From an uncultured Prevotella sp. (GTDB taxonomy: Bacteria; Bacteroidota; Bacteroidia; Bacteroidales; Bacteroidaceae): DNA of 46,902 nt. The stretch spans positions 1 through 46,902 of the forward strand of contig ONKL01000059.1 in assembly GCA_900318395.1 (NCBI GenBank), written 5' to 3'. Each line of letters begins with the position of its first letter. The stretch's first letter is position 1. Of the stretch, positions 40,866 to 46,902 are shown one piece after another. Made by a program: the position numbers and the translations under genes. Below the pieces are notes generated by a model. That model searched no databases, was not told the origin of the DNA, and saw only the letters and a list, made by a program, of their open reading frames with translations.

Positions 40866-41957
40866 ATGGAAGAAAATATTTCAAAAAATAATCAAGAGTT
40901 GATAGAGGATGAATCCTCTATTGATTTCGGTAAGATTTTCAAAGATCTTCTAAAACATAAAACGCTCTATTATAAAGTGCTCCCCGTAGCCTTTATCTTG
41001 GCCGCCATCTATGCTTTATCTCTGCCAAATTACTATAATTGCCAGGTCAAGCTTTCACCGGAGCTTTCCGGTGGAGCTTCAAGTAAGAGCGGTTTGGCCA
41101 GTCTGGCCAGTAGCTTTGGCGTGAATCTCGGTGCTGGCATGGGTAACGGTACTGAGGCTCTGTTCCCAACGCTCTATCCCGACCTGATGAACTCTGTTGA
41201 CTTTAAGACTAGTCTGTTTCAGGTGAAGGTGAAGCGTGAGAAAGATAAGCAGGAGTTTACCTATTATGATTATTTGGATAAGGAGCAGAAGGCTCCTTGG
41301 TGGTCTCAGGCCACGAAAGCGTTAGTTGGTTTGTTCTCTTCTAAGGAATCAGAGGAATCGTCAACGATTGATCCCTTTATGCTGACGAAGGAACAGACAG
41401 ATATTATAAAGGCTATTGACAAGAATGTGGTCTGTGATGTTGATAAGAAGACGATGGTTATTACGATCAATGTGACCGACCAGGATGCGCTGATTTGTGC
41501 CACCATGGCCGACTCTGTGAAGACACGCCTGCAGAAATTCATTACCGATTATCGCACCTCAAAGGCTCGTGTTGATCTCGAGTACAACAAGAAACTCTTT
41601 GTCGAGGCCAAGGCCAGATACGAAGAGTTGCGCGACCGCTATGTCGCCTATGCCGACTCCCATCGAGAAGTCAGCTCTCAGTCTGCCAAGACCAAGGAGT
41701 CCGATCTCCAGAATGAGATGCAGATGCAGCAGCAGATCTACCAGCAGGTCGTAGCCCAGCTCCAACAGGCTGAGATGAAGGTACAGCAGGAGACCCCAGC
41801 CTTTACGACCCTTCAGAGCGCCACGGTTCCCGTCCTCAAAGCAGGCCCCAAGCGCGCCCAGATGTGTCTCATCTTCCTCTTCCTCGCCTTCCTAGGCACC
41901 ACCGCCTACATCCTCTACAAAGAAGACGACCTCAAACCCCTCCTCGGCCTCTCCTAA
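40866..41957 (+). CDS. Wzz-type polysaccharide chain-length/co-polymerase protein
   Basis: The 363-residue protein has two membrane helices, near 40-55 (LPVAFILAAIYALSL) and 330-350 (MCLIFLFLAFLGTTAYILY). Between them is a large periplasmic part with a long coiled-coil region (about 235-310, Gln- and Glu-rich). The proline-containing segment TVPVLKAGPKRAQ before the second helix is characteristic of Wzz/PCP proteins. It lacks a C-terminal tyrosine kinase, so it is PCP1-like or a PCP2 without its kinase. With the SLBB proteins upstream it would control length and export of a surface polysaccharide. It may be cotranscribed with them despite the repeat in the spacer. Confidence 0.88.
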   Translation: MEENISKNNQELIEDESSIDFGKIFKDLLKHKTLYYKVLPVAFILAAIYALSLPNYYNCQVKLSPELSGGASSKSGLASLASSFGVNLGAGMGNGTEALFPTLYPDLMNSVDFKTSLFQVKVKREKDKQEFTYYDYLDKEQKAPWWSQATKALVGLFSSKESEESSTIDPFMLTKEQTDIIKAIDKNVVCDVDKKTMVITINVTDQDALICATMADSVKTRLQKFITDYRTSKARVDLEYNKKLFVEAKARYEELRDRYVAYADSHREVSSQSAKTKESDLQNEMQMQQQIYQQVVAQLQQAEMKVQQETPAFTTLQSATVPVLKAGPKRAQMCLIFLFLAFLGTTAYILYKEDDLKPLLGLS

Positions 41958-41962
41958 AATAC

Positions 41963-42047
41963 GGGTCTGGCCCCGAAGTAAAAAAATGGGTCTGGCCCCG
42001 AAGTAAAGTTTTTCGAAGCAAAAACTTCTACTTCGGGGCCTGACCCC
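41963..42047 (+). terminator. Large repeat hairpin after the Wzz-type gene
   Basis: Two direct units GGGTCTGGCCCCGAAGTA (41963-41980 and 41988-42005) are followed by the reversed unit near 42029-42047. The inner stem AAGTTTTT/AAAAACTT has loop CGAAGC. The second unit and the reversed one make a stem of about 26 pairs, likely to stop transcription. The unit is related to the insert in the GH35 gene. Confidence 0.6.
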
Positions 42048-42059
42048 AGTACCCTCCCT

Positions 42060-42150
42060 CCTTATTTCTGTTCTTCTGTCCTTATTATCTAAATCTTTCT
42101 TCTGTTCTTCTGTCCTTATTATCTAAAACATGTCCTTCTGTCCTTATTAT
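42060..42150. repeat. Pyrimidine-rich TTCTGTCCTTATTATCT tandem repeats
   Basis: Three imperfect copies of the unit TTCTGTCCTTATTATCT run from the spacer into the 3' end of upxY, where they encode the tail DNKDRRTCFR. Related copies lie at 31660-31775 and 43300-43480. Confidence 0.75.
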
Positions 42151-43081
42151 CTCCCCCTCCCAGCTTTTCCAGCATCTCTTTACAAACCCCTTTCAACTTA
42201 CTCGAATCCTTCAGCTTCGGCACCGCTTTCTCCAACCGCTCTTGCGCCTCAAGCACCCCCTCCTCCAAAACCTTTGCCGCTAAAAACAACGCCAAAGCCA
42301 ACTCCGCTTCCGTCGCCGCCGTATACCCCTTAAACGACCTGATGCGAGCAACCCCTCGCTTCAACTCATTCAAAAGCAGGTAATACTCCTCCCCATCCTT
42401 ATACTGATCCGGAAACTCAAACAACATCCGCTTAGCCGTTTCCATCACCAGTTTCTTGTCTTTATCAAGATCTTTCGATGGCTGCTCTCTTAACTTTTCA
42501 CTTTTTACTTTTTGCTTTTCATTCAGAAGCTCCACCATTTCAGGCGCGAGCTCCACCGCCGCAATGAGAATCCCCGGAATCTGCACCACCAAGTGCTTGT
42601 TCCGCTTCCCTTTGATACGCATGATGACGCCCTCACGCCCGTCATAGAGTCCCCCTTGGACGCGGATCCTGTCCCCAGGATTGAGTGCAATCTCATCCGG
42701 TTTGAAGAAAGTGATATGCTCTCCCGCCTTCTCGATGACGGCGATAAAGTTCTGCATGTCCCGATCCGGCACAGTCAGAAAGTCCTCCTTATCCGTGAAC
42801 GTCGATTTCCGGGGAAAGATCGAGTAATGAGACTTTGCAATCCAGCCCTCAAGCTCATTCGTCGTCGCCTTCACAAAGACATAGCCGCTTATCGCTGCAA
42901 CCATTTTTCTCTGCCTCTGCCCCCGCAGCGTCTTAGAGACATATTTCACAGGCACAAAGGCCTCCAGGCCGTTGGTCCTGGCCTCGTCCCTGATAAGCAG
43001 TTCCTTCTGGGCGTTCCTCGATCCCATCACAAACCAGAACTGCGCATGCTCATCTCTCTGATTATATGCTAATGTTTCCAT
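42119..43081 (-). CDS. UpxY-family transcription antiterminator (NusG-like)
   Basis: The start is ATG at 43081, just after the promoter. The 320-residue protein has a NusG N-terminal domain (about 14-120: FWFVMGSRNAQKELLIRDE, then EAFVPVKYVSK and ISGYVFVKA). A KOW motif lies near 134-165 (NPGDRIRVQGGLYDGREGVIMRIKGKRNK). The C-terminal helical extension of about 140 residues is absent from housekeeping NusG. UpxY proteins bind RNA polymerase at capsule-locus leaders and prevent early termination. Residues 187-198 (NEKQKVKSEK) and the last ten residues are encoded by tandem repeats found elsewhere in the window. It is convergent with the export operon and divergent from a long leader. Confidence 0.88.
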   Translation of the reverse strand: METLAYNQRDEHAQFWFVMGSRNAQKELLIRDEARTNGLEAFVPVKYVSKTLRGQRQRKMVAAISGYVFVKATTNELEGWIAKSHYSIFPRKSTFTDKEDFLTVPDRDMQNFIAVIEKAGEHITFFKPDEIALNPGDRIRVQGGLYDGREGVIMRIKGKRNKHLVVQIPGILIAAVELAPEMVELLNEKQKVKSEKLREQPSKDLDKDKKLVMETAKRMLFEFPDQYKDGEEYYLLLNELKRGVARIRSFKGYTAATEAELALALFLAAKVLEEGVLEAQERLEKAVPKLKDSSKLKGVCKEMLEKLGGGDNKDRRTCFR

Positions 43082-43098
43082 TGACCCCTTTTTGGGGG

Positions 43099-43130
43099 CA
43101 AAGTTACAAAAAAGCGTATGAATAACCAAA
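43099..43130 (-). promoter_or_regulatory. Promoter of upxY
   Basis: On the minus strand TTTG (43130-43127) and TAACTTTG (43106-43099) are separated by 20 bases. The ATG follows 17 bases after the -7 box, so the leader is only about 10 bases. Confidence 0.8.
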
Positions 43131-43145
43131 TTTATACCTTTTTTA

Positions 43146-43177
43146 TTTGTTTATCTCCATAATTTATGCTACCTTTG
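43146..43177 (+). promoter_or_regulatory. Divergent promoter for the long leader and truncated gene
   Basis: TTTG at 43146-43149 and TACCTTTG at 43170-43177 are separated by 20 bases. The -33 boxes of the two divergent promoters are only 15 bases apart. Transcription would begin near 43183, about 300 bases before the next ATG. Confidence 0.8.
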
Positions 43178-43485
43178 CACCGGAAATACGGAACCGGTTC
43201 CCCTTGGCCCCCGTTATTTCTATCTATAAACAAATGTTAAATAATCCCTAACGGGCTGATTATCACATTGATATACTCACCCATTAGGAGAGAGGGATTT
43301 TGTTCTTTTGTTCTTTTTATCTAAATATTTTGTTAATCTGTTATTCTGTCTTAATAGGATACTCTGTCTTATTTTATGTCCTTTTGTCCTTTTTATCTAA
43401 ATATATTGTTAATCTGTTATTCTGTCTAAAAATATGTTCTTTTGTCCTTCTGTCTAAATATTATGTTCTTTTTATCTAAAATAGA
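43178..43485 (+). promoter_or_regulatory. Long 5' leader with palindrome and 49-base repeats (possible UpxY target)
   Basis: The leader opens with a perfect 12-base palindrome GGAACCGGTTCC (43190-43201) and C/G-rich runs, then AT-rich DNA. A 49-base unit at 43306-43354 recurs at 43383-43431 with about three differences; it contains TTTTTATCTAAATAT and GTTAATCTGTTATTCTGTCT. Long leaders behind the promoter are where UpxY proteins act, so this may be its target. That role is inferred from position. Confidence 0.5.
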
Positions 43486-43665
43486 ATGATGAAGAAACAT
43501 TTATTGATTATATTATTATTGTTCATCGGAACAATGTCTGTATATCCTCAGATCCGGACTGTTGGCTCAGATTCAGAAAGGAATGCTGAGTATAAGAAGG
43601 CGATTGGTCTGGACACAACGGTACCTGATTTCCCAGCTAATGTGAACTTCCGCATAACAGCCTGA
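43486..43665 (+). pseudogene. Truncated secreted protein gene behind the UpxY-type leader
   Basis: The frame has 59 codons: a signal peptide (MMKKHLLIILLLFIGTMSVYPQ) and a short mature part (SDSERNAEYKKAIGLDTTVPDFPANVN) that ends abruptly. The pattern KAIGLDTTVPDF resembles the start of larger exported proteins of Prevotella polysaccharide loci, so I read it as a 5' remnant. Downstream genes of a capsule locus are missing, and AT-rich accessory DNA starts here. A minus-strand frame overlapping its end (from 43766) may belong to the sequence that cut it. Confidence in the family is low. Confidence 0.4.
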
Positions 43666-43810
43666 TACTGAGTGTAAAACGAAAACACCGTTTCCTGCTT
43701 CATCAGACATTCATCAGACATCCGGGAAATTGAGCCTTTTCGGCCATTTCCAATACAAAGATACACATTTTAGGACAAACAGGCAAGAGCGTTAAGATTT
43801 CTTATCCATT

Positions 43811-43954
43811 ATGAGTGAAGAAATGTTAATTATAAGGAGGATGGTTGAGGTGATAAAAGGGACGTTTGAGAGGAAAATGAGGGGATACGACGAAAAATGG
43901 TATCGGCCTGTAAGGAATAAATCTGAGAGAGAGACAAGAAAGCCAGCTGTTTAA
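43811..43954 (+). CDS. Small unknown ORF, 47 residues
   Basis: ATG at 43811 opens a charged frame of 47 residues (MSEEMLIIRRMVEVIKGTFE then WYRPVRNKSERETRKP) ended by TAA. The amino-acid make-up is protein-like, with an acidic start and basic end, but no family is recognised. No promoter was seen. It may be a remnant of a larger gene lost with the capsule locus. The rest of 43666-44047 shows nothing else. Confidence 0.3.
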   Translation: MSEEMLIIRRMVEVIKGTFERKMRGYDEKWYRPVRNKSERETRKPAV

Positions 43955-44047
43955 CGAGAAAACAAAAATATACATTTCTAAACAAAGTTTAACACAACTT
44001 GCAGGTTCGGATATTTCAGAATTGGCAATAAAAACTCACAGAATCAT

Positions 44048-44392
44048 ATGGGTAAGATGAAGGTCAGAAATGTCGAAGGACACTTTGAGAATCCGTCTCA
44101 GGGTTCGTGGATAGCCTACTGGGAGGAAAAAGCAGAAAAGAAGGCAGTTGAGTGCAATGATGTTACTTGTCATGAAACTAATGATTTAGTTGGTGGTCAT
44201 GTTTTGAAAGTGCCATTTGATGGTGCTGTTTATCTCACTCCTTTATGCAGAGATAGGAACGATTGGCATAAGACTGATATATATGAAGTAGATGATGTCA
44301 ATGTTATATCTGTTCCATTTGCGGATTTGAAAATGGTACCAGGTTCTGGGACTTTGGAGAAATGGCTTGAGGCCATTAAGTTAATGAAATGA
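44048..44392 (+). CDS. Small Cys-motif protein A of unknown function
   Basis: The 114-residue protein has a Trp/Glu-rich N-terminal part (GSWIAYWEEKAEKKA), then C-x4-C (CNDVTCH), GGHV and YLTPLCRDRND. The C-x4-C, HV, YLT-x-LC pattern looks like a small zinc-binding fold near treble-clef or HNH-like fingers. The C-terminal part (SVPFADLKMVPGSGTLEKWLEAIKLM) is amphipathic. The same motif recurs in the gene at 44752. It is first in a tight set of three small genes (7 and 1 bases apart), with nagB following 85 bases later. No function is assigned. Confidence 0.55.
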   Translation: MGKMKVRNVEGHFENPSQGSWIAYWEEKAEKKAVECNDVTCHETNDLVGGHVLKVPFDGAVYLTPLCRDRNDWHKTDIYEVDDVNVISVPFADLKMVPGSGTLEKWLEAIKLMK

Positions 44393-44399
44393 TTTTTCT

Positions 44400-44750
44400 A
44401 TGCCGCTCATTACTCCACCAATAAAGAACATTAGAGAAGTGACAGAGCCACTGAAGGAGCAGATCCTGAAGGGTGATGTACATACCATTGACGAGATGAG
44501 GGCTAGGCTGAAGCTTTTGGGCTATAGCGATACGATTAACGAGGCAGCAATCAATTTCATCCTGCGTGAGTTCGTGATGAGCAAAGTGCCTTCTGGTAGC
44601 CTCAGTAATGTGGAAATGATAGTGGAATCTCTTCGTCCACAGTTGGAAGTTACAACGAAGGATATAGAACCAATCATTATCATGGGATTGTACCATCATC
44701 GTAACTTGATAGGTTCACCAAGCGCATTTTCTCTTGCTTTATCAAAATAA
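44400..44750 (+). CDS. Small helical protein of unknown function
   Basis: The 116-residue protein starts at ATG 44400, seven bases after the previous stop. It seems mostly helical (IREVTEPLKEQILKG, IDEMRARLKLLGYSDTINEAAINFILREFVMS, VEMIVESLRPQLEV). It has no Cys, no signal peptide and no membrane segment. It sits between two Cys-motif paralogues, so the three may form one cytoplasmic complex. This is an inference from gene order only. No family is recognised. Confidence 0.5.
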   Translation: MPLITPPIKNIREVTEPLKEQILKGDVHTIDEMRARLKLLGYSDTINEAAINFILREFVMSKVPSGSLSNVEMIVESLRPQLEVTTKDIEPIIIMGLYHHRNLIGSPSAFSLALSK

Positions 44751-44751
44751 T

Positions 44752-45030
44752 ATGCATGAAGTAAATATCGAAATAAAGAATGTCGCTGCTCGTGAAGACA
44801 TACAAAGATGGGAAGACCATATGCTTGTAAAGGCAAAATGTTGGAATCAGTTTTGCGATGGCCTTTATAGTGAGAACGAGATTCGTGCCGTCCATGTGGT
44901 CAAGGAAGATAATGCAGACATTACTTATCTTACGACACTATGTGAAGACTGTATCAAATATACCAGAAGTTATGGCATTCTGGTTGACGAAAAGCATCTA
45001 ATGGTAGAACCGAATAAACAACAATTATAA
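44752..45030 (+). CDS. Small Cys-motif protein B of unknown function (paralogue of A)
   Basis: ATG at 44752 follows the previous stop by one base; an upstream TTG in the same frame is less likely. The 92-residue protein has C-x4-C (CWNQFC), AVHVV and YLTTLCEDC, with a Trp-containing helix before it ([16 protein letters not shown]). This parallels the motif order of protein A at 44048-44392, including the closing [10 protein letters not shown]. Four Cys could bind one zinc ion. The function is unknown. Confidence 0.55.
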   Translation: MHEVNIEIKNVAAREDIQRWEDHMLVKAKCWNQFCDGLYSENEIRAVHVVKEDNADITYLTTLCEDCIKYTRSYGILVDEKHLMVEPNKQQL

Positions 45031-45115
45031 TTCACCTTCGTTGGAAACCCCCTGTTTTAGCTTTTTAGTGGCAGGTCCTCCGAAGATAATACATAATTAT
45101 AATAACAAAAAAGGC

Positions 45116-45910
45116 ATGAGATTAATTATTGAACCGGACTACGAAAAGATGTCCAAGTGGGCTGCAAATTATGTAGCCAAGTGTATTAACGAAGCAAAAC
45201 CGACGGCTGACAAACCCTTTAAGTTGGGATGCCCTACGGGAAGTTCTCCCTTGGGAATGTACAAAGAGCTGATTGCTTTGAACAAGGCAGGCAAGGTTTC
45301 CTTTCAGAATGTGATAACGTTCAATATGGACGAGTACGTGAACCTCCCCGAGGAACATCCTGAGAGTTATCACTCTTTTATGTGGACTAACTTCTTTAGC
45401 CACATTGATATTAAGAAAGAGAATGTTCATATCTTGAATGGCAATGCCAAGGATTTAAAGGCAGAATGTGAAAATTATGAGAAGGCTATAGAAACCGCTG
45501 GAGGCATTGATCTCTTCATGGGCGGCATCGGTCCTGATGGTCACATCGCTTTCAATGAGCCAGGCTCAAGCCTCACAAGCCGCACTCGTCAGAAAACATT
45601 AACAACAGATACTGTTATTGCTAATAGTCGTTTCTTTGATAATGATGTAAATAAAGTGCCTAAGACAGCACTTACAGTCGGTGTTGGTACTGTTATGGAA
45701 GCCAAGGAAGTGATGATAATGGTAAATGGCCATAATAAGGCGCGCGCCCTCCGTCATGGAGTTGAAGAGCCAGTTAATCACATGTGGACTATTAGTTGCT
45801 TGCAACAGCATCCTCATGCCATCATTGTTTGTGATGAAGATGCTACAGATGAGTTAAAGCACGGTACTTATAAGTACTTCAAGGATATTGAGAAGGATAA
45901 TCTTCTATAA
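45116..45910 (+). CDS. nagB: Glucosamine-6-phosphate deaminase
   Basis: I start at ATG 45116 ([20 protein letters not shown]), the normal N terminus; an in-frame upstream extension adds 25 unlikely residues. The 264-residue length is standard. Motifs are [16 protein letters not shown], the catalytic Asp72 in [24 protein letters not shown] (Asp141, His143, Glu148) and [12 protein letters not shown]. It converts glucosamine 6-phosphate to fructose 6-phosphate and ammonia in the cytoplasm. It is a housekeeping or sugar-use gene that sits amid accessory DNA. No nagA is visible nearby. Confidence 0.95.
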   Translation: MRLIIEPDYEKMSKWAANYVAKCINEAKPTADKPFKLGCPTGSSPLGMYKELIALNKAGKVSFQNVITFNMDEYVNLPEEHPESYHSFMWTNFFSHIDIKKENVHILNGNAKDLKAECENYEKAIETAGGIDLFMGGIGPDGHIAFNEPGSSLTSRTRQKTLTTDTVIANSRFFDNDVNKVPKTALTVGVGTVMEAKEVMIMVNGHNKARALRHGVEEPVNHMWTISCLQQHPHAIIVCDEDATDELKHGTYKYFKDIEKDNLL

Positions 45911-45920
45911 ATAATATGGA

Positions 45921-45974
45921 TTCTGACTGCACAGGTGGTCGCACGGCGATGCAGTCCGATACTGCCAGTCAGAA
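45921..45974. other. Hairpin with two alternative pairings after nagB
   Basis: TTCTGACTG (45921-45929) pairs with CAGTCAGAA (45966-45974). GACTGCA (45925-45931) can instead pair with TGCAGTC (45950-45956). The two folds exclude each other. It may be the nagB terminator, a small RNA, or a mobile-element end. No clear U-run follows. Confidence 0.4.
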
Positions 45975-46289
45975 CAATTTATCCAAGTTGAGTTAAACGT
46001 TCTTGCTTTATTGTCTTTCATTTTTAATTGTATATTGAGCAATCTGAATCAGGCGCGTATCTTCGTGAGGCAGAAAAGTGCATGGCTATAGCGTGGCTGT
46101 TCTAACTTAGAGGGGATGCAAAATCCTATATAATCAAGTAAAAGGATTCATATGAGGAATTGGAAAGATAAAGCGCTTGCCGTAAATAAAACCGCATATG
46201 AATTGTTTAGTAGCATAAGTAACTACGTATAAACAAGAGAATACAATAAAAGAATAAATAATATAACAATACAACAACACTAGTGTCCA
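45975..46289. other. AT-rich gap between nagB and the transposase
   Basis: No convincing gene is present. It contains an ATTCATATG/CATATGAAT inverted pair (46146-46154 with 46195-46203). The IS edge is probably near the ACTAGT at about 46279, since a GTGTCCAC string follows immediately before the transposase end, but the exact terminal repeat cannot be fixed without the other end. Confidence 0.4.
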
Positions 46290-46902
46290 CTAAATAAAAT
46301 TAAGAGTCAATTGACCATCATCAGCAACATATTCAGGTTCCTTGGTGAAGAGTTCCTTGATAGGAGTCTTATCCAACAACGAAGCGCTCAAAATTCTCAA
46401 CACTTCGTAGGTACTCCTGTGCAGTTTGAGGTCGTGCTCAACGATAGCAACCATGCAATATGCGGTGATGGCAGAGTATATCTGGATTCTGACAGCAGTC
46501 TCTGTCGTACCCCAAAAGGACTTAATCTTAAGATGTTGCTTAATCCATTTAAAGAAGAGTTCTACACGCCAACGATATTTGTAGAGAAGAGCGACCTGCG
46601 TAGCTGGTATCTCCATATTGTTGGTCAGGTAGACGAATGTCTTGTTCTTGTCAGCCGCATAATATGTGACACGACGAAGAACGGCAGGATATTTCTGTTT
46701 GGTAAAGTAATTCGTAAGTCCTATAACCTGGTCAGAGAGTACGCCATCTGCGTTATGCATGGTGTCGCCTTCGTTAATGATCTCATATTGAAGATTTCCT
46801 CTCTGTCTTATCACAAAATAGGCTTCAATTTCATTGATATGATAGAGTCTCTTCAGGTCAAAGTATCCTCGGTCAAACACATAGTAAGCTCCCTGTTCAT
46901 AA
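46290..46902 (-). mobile_element. IS4-type transposase, C-terminal part (cut by window edge)
   Basis: The frame continues past the right edge (YEQGAYYVFDRGYFDLKRLYHINEIEAYFV at the edge) and gives 203 residues here. The catalytic Asp lies in FDRGYFD. The YREK signature Y-x2-R-x3-E-x6-K is complete in YKYRWRVELFFKWIK, with the catalytic Glu. The C terminus has KSFWGTTETAVRIQIYSAI, typical of the IS4-like group common in Bacteroidetes. The transposase seems intact in the visible part. It marks this end as accessory DNA. Confidence 0.88.

Noticed and set aside
43548-43766. Minus-strand frame of 72 codons opposite the truncated secreted gene
   Set aside because: It overlaps the signal peptide gene in antisense, and no transposase or other family is recognised; it could be an IS start remnant but this is not supportable.
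46152-46232. 26-codon frame MRNWKDKALAVNKTAYELFS and onward
   Set aside because: Too short, no promoter and no recognisable family; it partly overlaps an inverted repeat.

Overview
The window looks like a chromosome segment from a Bacteroidales bacterium, most probably Prevotella or a close relative. Three things point there. Almost every transcription unit starts with the Bacteroidetes housekeeping promoter (TTTG at -33, about 20 bases, TAnnTTTG at -7). The gene families are Bacteroidetes-typical: UpxY antiterminator, long SLBB polysaccharide exporters, a DUF4421 barrel, carboxynorspermidine dehydrogenase and a rhaB-rhaA-rhaT-rhaD operon. Intergenic DNA is full of short tandem and palindromic repeats. 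No tRNA, rRNA or CRISPR array was seen.

Layout. 1-1618: a partial AraC-type regulator joined to a truncated GIY-YIG fragment, then an HU-like DNA-binding protein. 1671-8168: dnaK (with a possible sigma-54 promoter), a secreted protein, and a probable operon of an uncharacterised gene, carboxynorspermidine dehydrogenase and recA. 8211-13028: L-rhamnose catabolism and uptake. 13218-14552: NhaD antiporter. 14539-25255: a five-gene operon encoding four membrane histidine kinases and an AraC regulator, without any receiver domain. 25416-29222: frr, rsgA, a DUF4421 barrel and mnmA. 29280-35450: divergent GH67 alpha-glucuronidase and GH35 beta-galactosidase, flanked by directly repeated arrays of hairpins. 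35610-43665: two SLBB exporters, a Wzz-type protein, a convergent UpxY and a truncated gene behind a long leader. 43811-46902: an AT-rich accessory end with three small unknown genes, nagB and an IS4-type transposase.

How the parts work together. RhaT imports rhamnose, and RhaA, RhaB and RhaD convert it to dihydroxyacetone phosphate and lactaldehyde. The GH67 and GH35 enzymes suggest growth on hemicellulose or pectin side chains. The SLBB and Wzz proteins would form the periplasmic and outer-membrane part of a polysaccharide export machine.

The most unusual observations are three. First, the four kinases form two paralogous pairs, and each pair has one defective member: one lacks the phosphoacceptor His (Tyr instead) but keeps its ATPase motifs, the other keeps the His but has lost the N, G1 and G2 box residues. 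Second, repeat DNA of types also seen between genes lies in frame inside at least four protein genes (mnmA, GH67 twice, GH35, upxY). Third, a family of multi-hairpin elements keeps its stems while the stem sequences change between copies.
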